DNA from: Alphaproteobacteria bacterium
GTDB taxonomy: Bacteria > Pseudomonadota > Alphaproteobacteria > Sphingomonadales > Sphingomonadaceae
Direction: 5' to 3'
Assembly: GCA_016650315.1 (NCBI GenBank)
Contig: JAENVZ010000192.1
Span: 1 to 8,328, forward strand
Length of the DNA: 8,328 nt
In this document: positions 1 through 7,251 of the stretch, piece by piece
Layout of the letters: every line of letters starts with the position of its first letter
Numbering within the stretch: position 1 is the stretch's first letter
The notes under the pieces: model-generated
What the model was told of the DNA's origin: nothing
What the model saw: only the letters and a program-made list of their open reading frames with translations
The model's database searches: none
Made by a program: the position numbers and the translations under genes

Positions 1-537
1 GCCCAGCTTGTCCGGGCCGACGCCGAATTTTTCCTGGACGATTTCGGGGCCGTTGCGGACGTTTTTCATGGTGTCCAACATATCGACGCCCGGTTGGATC
101 AATTGCATCAAATCCTTGTTGGACGACACGATGGTGACATGCCAACCTGCTGCCAACGCGGCCTTGGTATAGCTGGCGATGATGTCGTCCGCTTCAAATC
201 CGGCCTCCTCGATGCAAGGGAGGGAGAAGGCGCGCGTCGCGTCGCGGATCATCGGAAATTGCGGGACCAAATCTTCGGGTGTGGGCGGGCGGTGCGCCTT
301 GTACTGATCGTACATGTCGTTGCGGAAGGTGTGCGACCCCTTGTCCAGGATGACCGCCATGTGGGTTGGCCCCTCCGCCTTGTCGAGTGCCTCGGCCAGT
401 TTCCACAGCATCGTCGTATAGCCATAGACCGCGCCGACAGGTTCGCCGTGGATATTGGTCAGGGGTGGCAGGCGATGATAGGCGCGGAAAATATAGCCGC
501 TGCCATCGACGAGGTAGAGATGCTTTTGTTCGGTCAT
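1..537 (-). CDS. polA: DNA polymerase I, N-terminal 5'-nuclease part (partial, runs off left edge)
   Basis: The first 179 residues of DNA polymerase I, which removes RNA primers and fills gaps in lagging-strand synthesis and excision repair. The gene begins at the ATG at 537 and is still open at base 1. The protein starts MTEQKHLYLVDGSGYIFRAY and follows E. coli PolI closely. Visible 5'-nuclease motifs are DGSG with Asp11, ILDKGSHTFR with Asp65, the YKAHRPP segment near 80-85, and GFEADDII with Glu115, Asp117 and Asp118. The next metal motif, normally (S/G)DKD, reads SSNKDLMQL, so the position of E. coli Asp138 is Asn140 while Asp142 is kept. The helix-hairpin-helix, 3'-5' exonuclease-like and polymerase domains lie outside. 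No convincing Shine-Dalgarno precedes the ATG and no in-frame upstream start is evident. It lies 62 bp downstream of the beta-lactamase-like gene on the same strand. Family assignment is near certain. Confidence 0.96.
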   Translation of the reverse strand, partial: MTEQKHLYLVDGSGYIFRAYHRLPPLTNIHGEPVGAVYGYTTMLWKLAEALDKAEGPTHMAVILDKGSHTFRNDMYDQYKAHRPPTPEDLVPQFPMIRDATRAFSLPCIEEAGFEADDIIASYTKAALAAGWHVTIVSSNKDLMQLIQPGVDMLDTMKNVRNGPEIVQEKFGVGPDKLG

Positions 538-599
538 CGCAGCGGCATAGCGCAGCGATCGGCCAAGGGAAATGCGCTATCGTGCCGGTGAACGAGAGA

Positions 600-1718
600 T
601 TACCGCCTGTCGTGGTTCGCCGCAACCGCACGCGACACCGCCTGCATCAGTTCCCAGCGCTTGGGGATTGGCTGGGTCGTGCTGCCGATCATCACGGCGA
701 TGGCGTAGCTGGTGCCATCGGGCGCGGTCATGATGCCGACGTCATTGTAACCGGTCGAACGCGGGGGCAGGTTCTGACCCGTACCGGTCTTGTGCGCATA
801 GGTCCAGCCATAGGGCACGCCGCCTTTGACCCGCTGCGGCCCGGTATGAGCGCCCTCCATGGTGGAGATGAGCAGCCGGGTGGACGATGGCGAAAGCAGA
901 TCGCCGCGCTTCAACTTGGTGAGCGCGCCGACAATGGCCACCGGCGCCGCGCCATCGGGCGGGTCGGCCAGATATTTATCGAGCGCCCTTTCGCGTACCG
1001 ATCGAGGCAGGTTCGCTCGCGCGGTATAAAAATTGCGGCCCAGCGAATAATTGGGGTTCCAGTCCAGCCCCGCCGTGGTGCTTTGCAATAGCCGCTCGCC
1101 GGGGCCAAAGCGGATATTGGCGATGAAATTCTTGCCCATGAACGCCCGGATCGCGTCGGGGCCGCCAACGGTGCGGAGCAGCTTGTCATTGGCGGTATTG
1201 TCGCTTTGCTGCATGGCGCGGGTGAACAGGTCGGACAGGGTGGTCCTGTACCCGTCCCTGTTCACCATGGCGGCCAGCGGCTGGTGAAACAGGGTCAGGT
1301 CCTGTTTCTGGATGACGGTGGGATCGTTAAGCGACAGCTTGCCGCGATCAGCCGCGTCGAGCAGGGTCATTGCCACCCAGAGTTTCGACACGCTTTGCTG
1401 CGGGAAAAGATGCGTTCCGTTATAGTCCACCACCCAGTCCGCATCGACGCGCTGAACCGCAATGCCGACTTTGCCGTCGAAATTTCTGCCAAGGTCCTGG
1501 ATGATTCTGGCAAGGGCAGGGGATGGCTGATTTCGCGGATTATAATCGGGAATGCGTTGGGGCGGGTTGATCGGGCGGCTGGCGACGGCGGGTTGCGGCG
1601 GTCCTTCGGGGATGATCGCGGATGAACAGGCAAACAGCATCGCGGTGGCTGTAAATATAGCCATACCTCTTGAGATATGTCCCAATCCCGAACGTTTCTC
1701 CCGACGTGTATTGCGCAC
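600..1718 (-). CDS. Class A beta-lactamase-like serine hydrolase, putative lipoprotein, with insertion near the omega loop
   Basis: A 372-residue penicillin-binding/beta-lactamase-fold serine hydrolase. The proposed GTG start at 1718 has a GGAGGG site upstream and gives a basic n-region, a hydrophobic run and a lipobox-like LFAC with Cys31, suggesting a lipoprotein. Phe at -2 is atypical. An ATG at 1664 would leave almost no n-region, and extension to 1844 adds sequence that does not look like the family. Class A motifs are S109-V-S-K112 (Ser70/Lys73), S172-D-N174 (Ser130 loop), GVPYGW, and K310-T-G (Lys234 triad). The distance from Pro259 to Lys310 equals TEM Pro183 to Lys234 (51 residues). 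The omega-loop region is about 34-35 residues too long. Two glutamates could be the general base: E208-R-L-L-Q or E243-R-A-L-D. Both lack the usual Asn170. It could be a true beta-lactamase or a PBP-like relative with poor deacylation. Class A-like fold is confident; resistance function is not. Confidence 0.85.
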   Translation of the reverse strand: MRNTRREKRSGLGHISRGMAIFTATAMLFACSSAIIPEGPPQPAVASRPINPPQRIPDYNPRNQPSPALARIIQDLGRNFDGKVGIAVQRVDADWVVDYNGTHLFPQQSVSKLWVAMTLLDAADRGKLSLNDPTVIQKQDLTLFHQPLAAMVNRDGYRTTLSDLFTRAMQQSDNTANDKLLRTVGGPDAIRAFMGKNFIANIRFGPGERLLQSTTAGLDWNPNYSLGRNFYTARANLPRSVRERALDKYLADPPDGAAPVAIVGALTKLKRGDLLSPSSTRLLISTMEGAHTGPQRVKGGVPYGWTYAHKTGTGQNLPPRSTGYNDVGIMTAPDGTSYAIAVMIGSTTQPIPKRWELMQAVSRAVAANHDRR

Positions 1719-1728
1719 TGAAAAAACA

Positions 1729-1734
1729 CCCTCC
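1729..1734 (-). promoter_or_regulatory. Shine-Dalgarno supporting the GTG start of the beta-lactamase-like gene
   Basis: On the minus strand the bases read GGAGGG, 10 nt before the GTG at 1718. This is the best ribosome site near the signal peptide. The ATG at 1664 has an AGAGG only 1 nt away, which is too close. The call is inference from spacing and from the basic n-region it gives. Confidence 0.45.
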
Positions 1735-1752
1735 GTCCCGCTGGCTCGCTCC

Positions 1753-1781
1753 GCTAAAAACTGTACCGTACAAATCGCCAA
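1753..1781 (-). promoter_or_regulatory. Possible promoter of the beta-lactamase-like gene with an 11-bp palindrome in its spacer
   Basis: On the minus strand TTGGCG (1776-1781) and TTTAGC (1753-1758) are 17 bp apart, four and three matches to the sigma70 -35 and -10 consensus. Between them lies the perfect palindrome TGTAC-C-GTACA at 1762-1772. A transcript from here would begin roughly 28 nt before the proposed GTG. The palindrome is directly visible; its role as an operator is a guess, and no regulator gene is adjacent. Confidence 0.28.
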
Positions 1782-1861
1782 CATACGAGAATTTGCGATG
1801 AATGATTCCACAAAAGCGATGGATAGAGGCTTAACGGCGTACAAAAATATGGTCGGGAAAG

Positions 1862-1879
1862 CACAGGAGTCAGCCTGTG
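1862..1879. repeat. Short perfect inverted repeat upstream of the alpha/beta hydrolase gene
   Basis: CACAGG and CCTGTG flank a 6-nt spacer (AGTCAG), about 28 bp before the hydrolase start. It could be an operator half-site pair or a small leader hairpin. A 6-bp stem is short enough to arise by chance. Confidence 0.3.
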
Positions 1880-1907
1880 TTCAAGGCGGCGATGCAATAG
1901 GGCGGTG

Positions 1908-2780
1908 ATGAAGAGTGATAGTGTGGATATGACGAGGCCTGACCGGCGGCAAATGATGGCGGCTGTGCTGGCTCTTGGCGCGCTCTTCGTTGTGCCGGGG
2001 GGCGTGCAGGCGGCACAGCCTTTTGCCTCGCGCAGAATATCAGTGACGATGCGGGGACGTGGTCCCGATGTCGTGCTGATCCCCGGTCTGGGGTCTGCGC
2101 CTTCGATCTGGGATGGCGCGATAGCGGCGACGCCCGGCTATCGCTACCATCTGGTGCAGGTGAAGGGTTTTGCCGGGACAGCGGCGGAAGGCAATGCGAC
2201 TGGACCAGTCGTCGCGCCGGTTGCAGAAGAAATTGCGCGCTATATCGCTGCGATGGGACTGAAACGGCCCGCCATTATCGGCCACAGTATGGGTGGCACA
2301 TTGGCAATGATGCTGGCGATCCGGCATCCGGCATCGGTGGGCAAGCTGATGGTCGTGGATATGATGCCGTCAGGGGCTGGCATGGTGGGCGGCACGACGA
2401 GTGGCATGGGTGCGTTTGCGGGGCAATGGGGCAGCTATTTTTCGAACACCAAGGGCGGGCGGGAAATGTTTCGTCAGCTCATGGGCATGTTCGGGCCGGA
2501 TGCCGCGGACAATGATCCCGATGTCATGGCGGCGGCCCTGCAGGACCTGGCGAAGATCGACCTTGGCCCTGAACTGGGCAAGATCGCTGCGCCGATGATG
2601 GTGGTTTACGCAACGCCCGCCGACGCCGTCCAGCGCGCGACCATAGTCCAGCGTTATGCAACGGCCTATGCCGGAGCAAAGGCGGTGCGCCTGAAAGCTA
2701 TAGGACCGAGCGGCCACATGATCATGTTCGATCAGCCAGCGCGCTTTGTTCAGGAAATGCAGGCGTTTTTGCGGGGCTAG
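1908..2780 (+). CDS. Exported alpha/beta-fold hydrolase
   Basis: A 290-residue alpha/beta hydrolase of the large Abhydrolase_1/6 type; the substrate cannot be told. The ATG at 1908 follows AGGGCGG; a GTG one codon earlier and an ATG at 1929 are alternatives. The N-terminus carries a twin-arginine-like DRRQMM, a hydrophobic stretch (about 18-30) and a likely signal peptidase site VQA|AQ at 35/36, so export by Tat or Sec is expected. The core shows an oxyanion-strand motif LIPGLGS (57-63), nucleophile elbow GHSMGG with Ser127, a probable acid Asp239 in YATPAD, and His270 in SGHMIMFDQP. Spacing fits a complete enzyme. The middle region (about 150-185) is rich in Gly and Met and presumably forms the lid. 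It is divergent from the beta-lactamase-like gene and converges on sppA with only 9 bp between stops, so it is probably monocistronic. Confidence 0.9.
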   Translation: MKSDSVDMTRPDRRQMMAAVLALGALFVVPGGVQAAQPFASRRISVTMRGRGPDVVLIPGLGSAPSIWDGAIAATPGYRYHLVQVKGFAGTAAEGNATGPVVAPVAEEIARYIAAMGLKRPAIIGHSMGGTLAMMLAIRHPASVGKLMVVDMMPSGAGMVGGTTSGMGAFAGQWGSYFSNTKGGREMFRQLMGMFGPDAADNDPDVMAAALQDLAKIDLGPELGKIAAPMMVVYATPADAVQRATIVQRYATAYAGAKAVRLKAIGPSGHMIMFDQPARFVQEMQAFLRG

Positions 2781-2789
2781 GTCCTGACC

Positions 2790-4673
2790 CTAGAATTTAC
2801 CCAGCAGATAGTCGATCAACCGCCTTGTTTGTACATCGTCTGTGATACGTGGAAGTGTGCCTCGGCATTCCAGACAATCGGCGCGGATGGCGCTGCCGGT
2901 CAGCAGGTTGTGGACGTCGCTGACCGCCTGAAGCGCCAGATGTTGTCGCAGCCATGCCTGCTTGCCCAGCCAGTCCTGCGGGATGGCTGCGCTCTGGTCA
3001 TCGTCATCGCCAGAGAAATATTGTTCGAGCAAGGTTGAGAAATAATCCGGCTTTTGCTCGATAAAGACCGGGCGCGCCGTGGCCGGGTCCAATTTGGCGA
3101 GTTTGGCCGCCTGCGCAATGGCATCGTCGAGGGAACCAAAGCCATCGACAAGGCCAAGCTGCCGCGCTGTGCCGCCATCCCAGACGCGGCCCTGCGCGAT
3201 GGTATCGACATGTTGCGGCGTCATCTTGCGCGCGCCAGCGACCAGGCCGACGAAGCGGCGGTAGATGTCCTCAACACCCGCCTGCGCTAGCGCATCGAAT
3301 TCGGGGCTGAACCCGCCTACAAGGTCCGGCTCGCCCGACAATGGTGTCGTTTTTATCCCGTCGGTGGTGATGCCGATCTTCGCCAGACTGTTTTCAAAGC
3401 TGGGCAAGATGCCGAACACCCCGATGGACCCAGTGATCGTGGAGGGTTCGGCGATGATCCTGTCGGCGGCGGTCGAAACCCAATAGCCGCCACTCGCCGC
3501 GACATTGCCCATCGATGCCACCACCGGAATGCCACGTGCCTTTGCGTCCATAAGCGCGCTTCTGATCTGTTCGGATGCCAGGACCGATCCCCCCGGCGAA
3601 TCGACGCGCAGGACAATGGCTTTCAGGTCCTTGTTCGCCAATGCGTCGTGGATCAGATCGGCGATGGTCTTGCCGCCTGCGGTGCCGGGATCGGCTTCGC
3701 CATCGACGATGTCGCCCGCGACCGTTACCACGCCGATCTTGCCGCCGTCCTTTATCGGATAGGCCGACACATAGGCGTCATATTTTATCTCTTTGTAACG
3801 GCCTGGCAATGTGTCGTCGCCTGTGCCTGCCAGTTCCGCCACGCGCGCGCCGAATGCGGTGCGGTCGCCCAGTGTGTCGACAAGCCCAGAGTTGAGCGCT
3901 GCCTGGGCGAGGTTGCCCTTTGCGGCTTTTGACGCGGCAAGCGGATCGCGGATATAGGCGGCCAGTTTTGCACCGGGCCGCGCCTTGCCCACTTCATCGC
4001 GCCAATTCTGCCAGATCGCGCCATAGACCGCCTGCATGGCGCTGCGTGCCTCATCCGACTGGTCTGTACGGATGAAGGGTTCGACGAAGCTTTTGTAGGT
4101 GCCAACGCGATAGACATGGGTGTTTACGCCCAGCTTGTCGATCAGACCCTTGTAATAGAGCCGCGATCCGCCGGGGCCGGAGATCATCACTCCGCCAATG
4201 GGGTTGACCCAGATTTCCGACGCATGGGCCGCGAGTTGATAGCCATCGTCGGCATAGGCGGTGGCGAAGGCGAGCACCGGCTTTTTTGCAGCGCGCACGC
4301 CGTCGAGTGCTGCGCCGACACGGCTTAATGCCACCTGCCCACCGCCCACGAAATTGTCGAGATCAAGGACGATCGCCTTTACCTTCTTGTCCTTGCCCGC
4401 AGTTTCGATGGCGTGGATGACGTCGCGCAAGCGATATTCGCGCATCGGGGCGCGATTGCCGGTGACAAGGTCGAAGGGGCTTTCCTGATGCGGCTGTTCG
4501 ACGATGGTGCCGTCCAGTTTCAGCACCAGCGCGCCGCTGCCGATCATCGTGGGCGGCTTGGGCGATAGAGACAAGGCGGCATAGAGCACGCCGAAAAAGA
4601 GGAGCATGAACAGCAGGACCAGTCCGTCCTTGATCGCCATCAAGATGCGCCAAACGGCTTTTACAAAGGCCAA
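2790..4673 (-). CDS. sppA: Signal peptide peptidase SppA, 67K type (protease IV)
   Basis: Inner-membrane serine protease that degrades cleaved signal peptides; active site faces the periplasm. With the TTG start at 4673 the protein has 627 residues and begins MAFVKAVWRILMAIKDG, typical of the family, with one N-terminal membrane segment at about 18-36. It is the two-domain long form: the N-terminal domain carries the general base Lys194 in TYKSFVEPF, the C-terminal domain the nucleophile Ser394 in NVAASGGYW. Their 200-residue separation equals that of E. coli Lys209/Ser409. DSPGGS (about 358-363) is a conserved family segment. TTG is preferred because AAGGAG lies 7 nt upstream; reading from 4691 instead uses another TTG that would put this site inside the gene. 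The C-terminal tail of about 35 residues contains a Cys-x-x-Cys (CLEC) that I do not recognise as part of the family. Divergent from groES. Confidence 0.95.
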   Translation of the reverse strand: MAFVKAVWRILMAIKDGLVLLFMLLFFGVLYAALSLSPKPPTMIGSGALVLKLDGTIVEQPHQESPFDLVTGNRAPMREYRLRDVIHAIETAGKDKKVKAIVLDLDNFVGGGQVALSRVGAALDGVRAAKKPVLAFATAYADDGYQLAAHASEIWVNPIGGVMISGPGGSRLYYKGLIDKLGVNTHVYRVGTYKSFVEPFIRTDQSDEARSAMQAVYGAIWQNWRDEVGKARPGAKLAAYIRDPLAASKAAKGNLAQAALNSGLVDTLGDRTAFGARVAELAGTGDDTLPGRYKEIKYDAYVSAYPIKDGGKIGVVTVAGDIVDGEADPGTAGGKTIADLIHDALANKDLKAIVLRVDSPGGSVLASEQIRSALMDAKARGIPVVASMGNVAASGGYWVSTAADRIIAEPSTITGSIGVFGILPSFENSLAKIGITTDGIKTTPLSGEPDLVGGFSPEFDALAQAGVEDIYRRFVGLVAGARKMTPQHVDTIAQGRVWDGGTARQLGLVDGFGSLDDAIAQAAKLAKLDPATARPVFIEQKPDYFSTLLEQYFSGDDDDQSAAIPQDWLGKQAWLRQHLALQAVSDVHNLLTGSAIRADCLECRGTLPRITDDVQTRRLIDYLLGKF

Positions 4674-4680
4674 GCGAATG

Positions 4681-4686
4681 CTCCTT
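4681..4686 (-). promoter_or_regulatory. Shine-Dalgarno deciding the TTG start of sppA
   Basis: AAGGAG on the minus strand, 7 nt before the TTG at 4673. Spacing and strength are close to ideal, and the resulting N-terminus matches what the family shows. Confidence 0.7.
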
Positions 4687-4762
4687 GCCAAACGTCAATC
4701 ATGATTCAGGGCGTATCCCATGCACGGCTGGGCCGCAATGTCGTGTTTTTCTTCTGCGCGCC

Positions 4763-4790
4763 CTTGACCCGGCTCGCCAAGCGACCATAT
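4763..4790 (+). promoter_or_regulatory. groESL promoter, sigma32-like (possibly also sigma70)
   Basis: CTTGACC (4763-4769), 13 bp, then GACCATAT (4783-4790). This resembles the heat-shock sigma32 pattern CTTGAAA-N13/14-CCCCATNT. The same bases also contain TTGACC and TATGAG 18 bp apart, which would suit the housekeeping sigma factor. The expected start of transcription falls a few bases further on, at the left edge of the CIRCE element. Motifs are seen; sigma-factor assignment is inference. Confidence 0.65.
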
Positions 4791-4798
4791 GAGGCCCG

Positions 4799-4825
4799 TT
4801 GGCACTCTGCTTGCATGAGTGCTAA
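4799..4825. promoter_or_regulatory. CIRCE operator (HrcA binding site)
   Basis: TTGGCACTC, nine bases, GAGTGCTAA. The consensus is TTAGCACTC-N9-GAGTGCTAA, so there is one mismatch, in the left arm, and the spacing is exact. CIRCE is bound by the HrcA repressor, which releases under heat stress when GroEL is occupied. The position at the expected transcription start of groESL is where repression works. hrcA itself is not in the window. Confidence 0.93.
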
Positions 4826-4926
4826 CAAGGATTCAGGATTGGGACGGAAGGCTGTTGAAGGGGGCACCGCAAGGGGAACCCTGCATAACCTCCGGCCAGA
4901 ATGTGGAACAAGAGAAAGGTAAGCAT

Positions 4927-5214
4927 ATGGGTTTTCGTCCGTTGCATGATCGCGTTCTCGTTCGCCGGGTAGAGGCGGAAGAGAAAACAGCTGGCGGGAT
5001 CATCATCCCCGACAGCGCCAAGGAAAAGCCCTCGGAAGGCGAAGTTGTCTCGGCTGGCGCAGGCGCCAAGGCCGAAGACGGCAAGATCACTCCGCTGGAC
5101 GTCAAGGCTGGCGACCGCATCCTGTTCGGCAAATGGTCCGGCACCGAAGTCAAGATCGACGGTGAAGACCTGCTGATCATGAAGGAAAGCGATATTTTGG
5201 GCATTGTTGGCTAA
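4927..5214 (+). CDS. groES: Co-chaperonin GroES (Cpn10)
   Basis: A 95-residue GroES, the lid of the GroEL folding chamber in the cytoplasm, working as a heptamer. It begins [20 protein letters not shown], followed by the mobile loop that contacts GroEL (about 17-34, [16 protein letters not shown]) and a typical C-terminus ending in [10 protein letters not shown]. Length is normal for the family. The ATG at 4927 has AAAGG 7 nt before it; the longer reading from 4819 would start inside CIRCE and is not credible. First gene of the groES-groEL operon, with an untranslated leader of roughly 100-130 nt following the promoter. Control is by the sigma32-like promoter and the CIRCE site. Confidence 0.98.
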   Translation: MGFRPLHDRVLVRRVEAEEKTAGGIIIPDSAKEKPSEGEVVSAGAGAKAEDGKITPLDVKAGDRILFGKWSGTEVKIDGEDLLIMKESDILGIVG

Positions 5215-5240
5215 AGCCAACGGGCTTGGGGATCGTTGGC
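5207..5240 (+). promoter_or_regulatory. Overlapping alternative hairpins between groES and groEL
   Basis: Hairpin A: TTGGCT-AA-AGCCAA at 5207-5220 spans the groES stop codon. Hairpin B: GCCAACG (5216-5222) pairs with CGTTGGC (5234-5240) around an 11-nt loop. They share bases 5216-5220, so only one can form at a time. No T-run follows, so neither is an intrinsic terminator. In Agrobacterium the groESL transcript is reported to be cleaved between the two genes, and this could be a comparable processing or stability site; that role is inference. Confidence 0.4.
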
Positions 5241-5271
5241 TGAGCCACGTTTTGTCCATTTCCACGCATAA

Positions 5272-6951
<1,680 letters not shown>

Positions 6952-6978
6952 GTCTCTCATCTGCTACAAAGACAAGGG

Positions 6979-7008
6979 AAGGGCCGGGACGAAAGTTCCG
7001 GCCTTTTT
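6979..7008 (+). terminator. Intrinsic terminator of groESL
   Basis: GGCCGGGAC (6982-6990), GAAA tetraloop, GTTCCGGCC (6995-7003), then TTTTT. The 9-bp stem contains one G-U pair and can be extended by flanking AAG against the T-run. It begins about 27 bp after the groEL stop. Confidence 0.95.
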
Positions 7009-7052
7009 CCGTGGGTGCGGCTATTGGGTCGAGGTGGACATTAACGCCGTTT

Positions 7053-7145
7053 GGTTCGAGTAGCTTTCGAGCTTGTCGAGGACGCGTATCGAGAACTCGG
7101 TGAGGCGCGGGTTTTCTCGACTTCGGTTCTCGACGTGCTCGAACC
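7053..7145. repeat. REP-like imperfect inverted repeat rich in TCGAG/CTCGA
   Basis: Outer arms GGTTCGAG (7053-7060) and CTCGAACC (7138-7145) are perfect complements, as are inner arms TCGAGAAC (7089-7096) and GTTCTCGA (7126-7133). All TCGAG words lie in the left half (7056, 7067, 7076, 7089, plus one at 7029 just outside) and all CTCGA words in the right half (7116, 7129, 7138, plus 7150 just outside), switching strand near 7105. The element fills much of the groEL-nasT gap of about 240 bp. I recall similar TCGAG-rich intergenic repeats in sphingomonads; multi-copy status cannot be shown from one window. The remaining gap, up to the nasT start, holds only two small hairpins. Confidence 0.5.
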
Positions 7146-7218
7146 TGCGCTCGAAACAAACGGGCTAAGAGATCGCCCGCTCACAACCCAAATACCGTCA
7201 TTGCAATCTGCGGTGAAT

Positions 7219-7237
7219 CGTGCTGCAACGCAGCGCG
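7219..7237 (+). promoter_or_regulatory. Small stem-loop directly before the nasT ribosome site
   Basis: CGTGCTGC and GCAGCGCG pair as an 8-bp stem (one G-U pair) around a 3-nt AAC loop, ending one base before the AAAGGA ribosome site of nasT. It could influence nasT translation. It does not match the hexaloop pair that ANTAR proteins bind. Confidence 0.3.
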
Positions 7238-7243
7238 AAAGGA
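7238..7243 (+). promoter_or_regulatory. Shine-Dalgarno deciding the TTG start of nasT
   Basis: AAAGGA, 8 nt before the TTG at 7252. Reading further upstream to 7051 would translate the REP-like repeat, so this start is preferred. Confidence 0.65.
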
Positions 7244-7251
7244 CGATCAGG

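Noticed and set aside
544..558. Mini reading frame ATG CCG CTG CGA TGA overlapping the polA start
   Set aside because: Four codons without a ribosome site; most likely chance.
366..1091. Plus-strand frame of 241 codons across polA and the beta-lactamase-like gene
   Set aside because: It is the reverse shadow of two genes with clear family motifs and is Arg-rich low-information sequence.
1719..1844. N-terminal extension of the beta-lactamase-like gene to 1844
   Set aside because: It would place about 42 extra residues before the signal peptide and cover the possible promoter; the GTG at 1718 gives a sensible lipoprotein signal.
2777..2793. CTAGG/CCTAG inverted repeat spanning both convergent stop codons of the hydrolase and sppA as a bidirectional terminator
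   Set aside because: The stem is only 5 bp with a 7-base loop and no T-runs on either side; the TAG stop codons facing each other generate most of it.
600..4673. Possible defence or resistance island formed by the beta-lactamase-like gene and its neighbours
   Set aside because: Neighbours are ordinary chromosomal genes, base composition looks uniform, and there are no integrase, transposase or repeat boundaries.
7161..7237. Pair of hairpins upstream of nasT as an ANTAR-type leader (autoregulation by NasT)
   Set aside because: The ANTAR target has two nearby stems with six-base loops carrying conserved A1 and G4. Here the loops are 9 and 3 bases and the stems are about 40 bases apart, with no following terminator.
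7051..7251. N-terminal extension of nasT to 7051
   Set aside because: It would translate the REP-like inverted repeat and put 67 residues before the first receiver strand; the TTG at 7252 has a good ribosome site.
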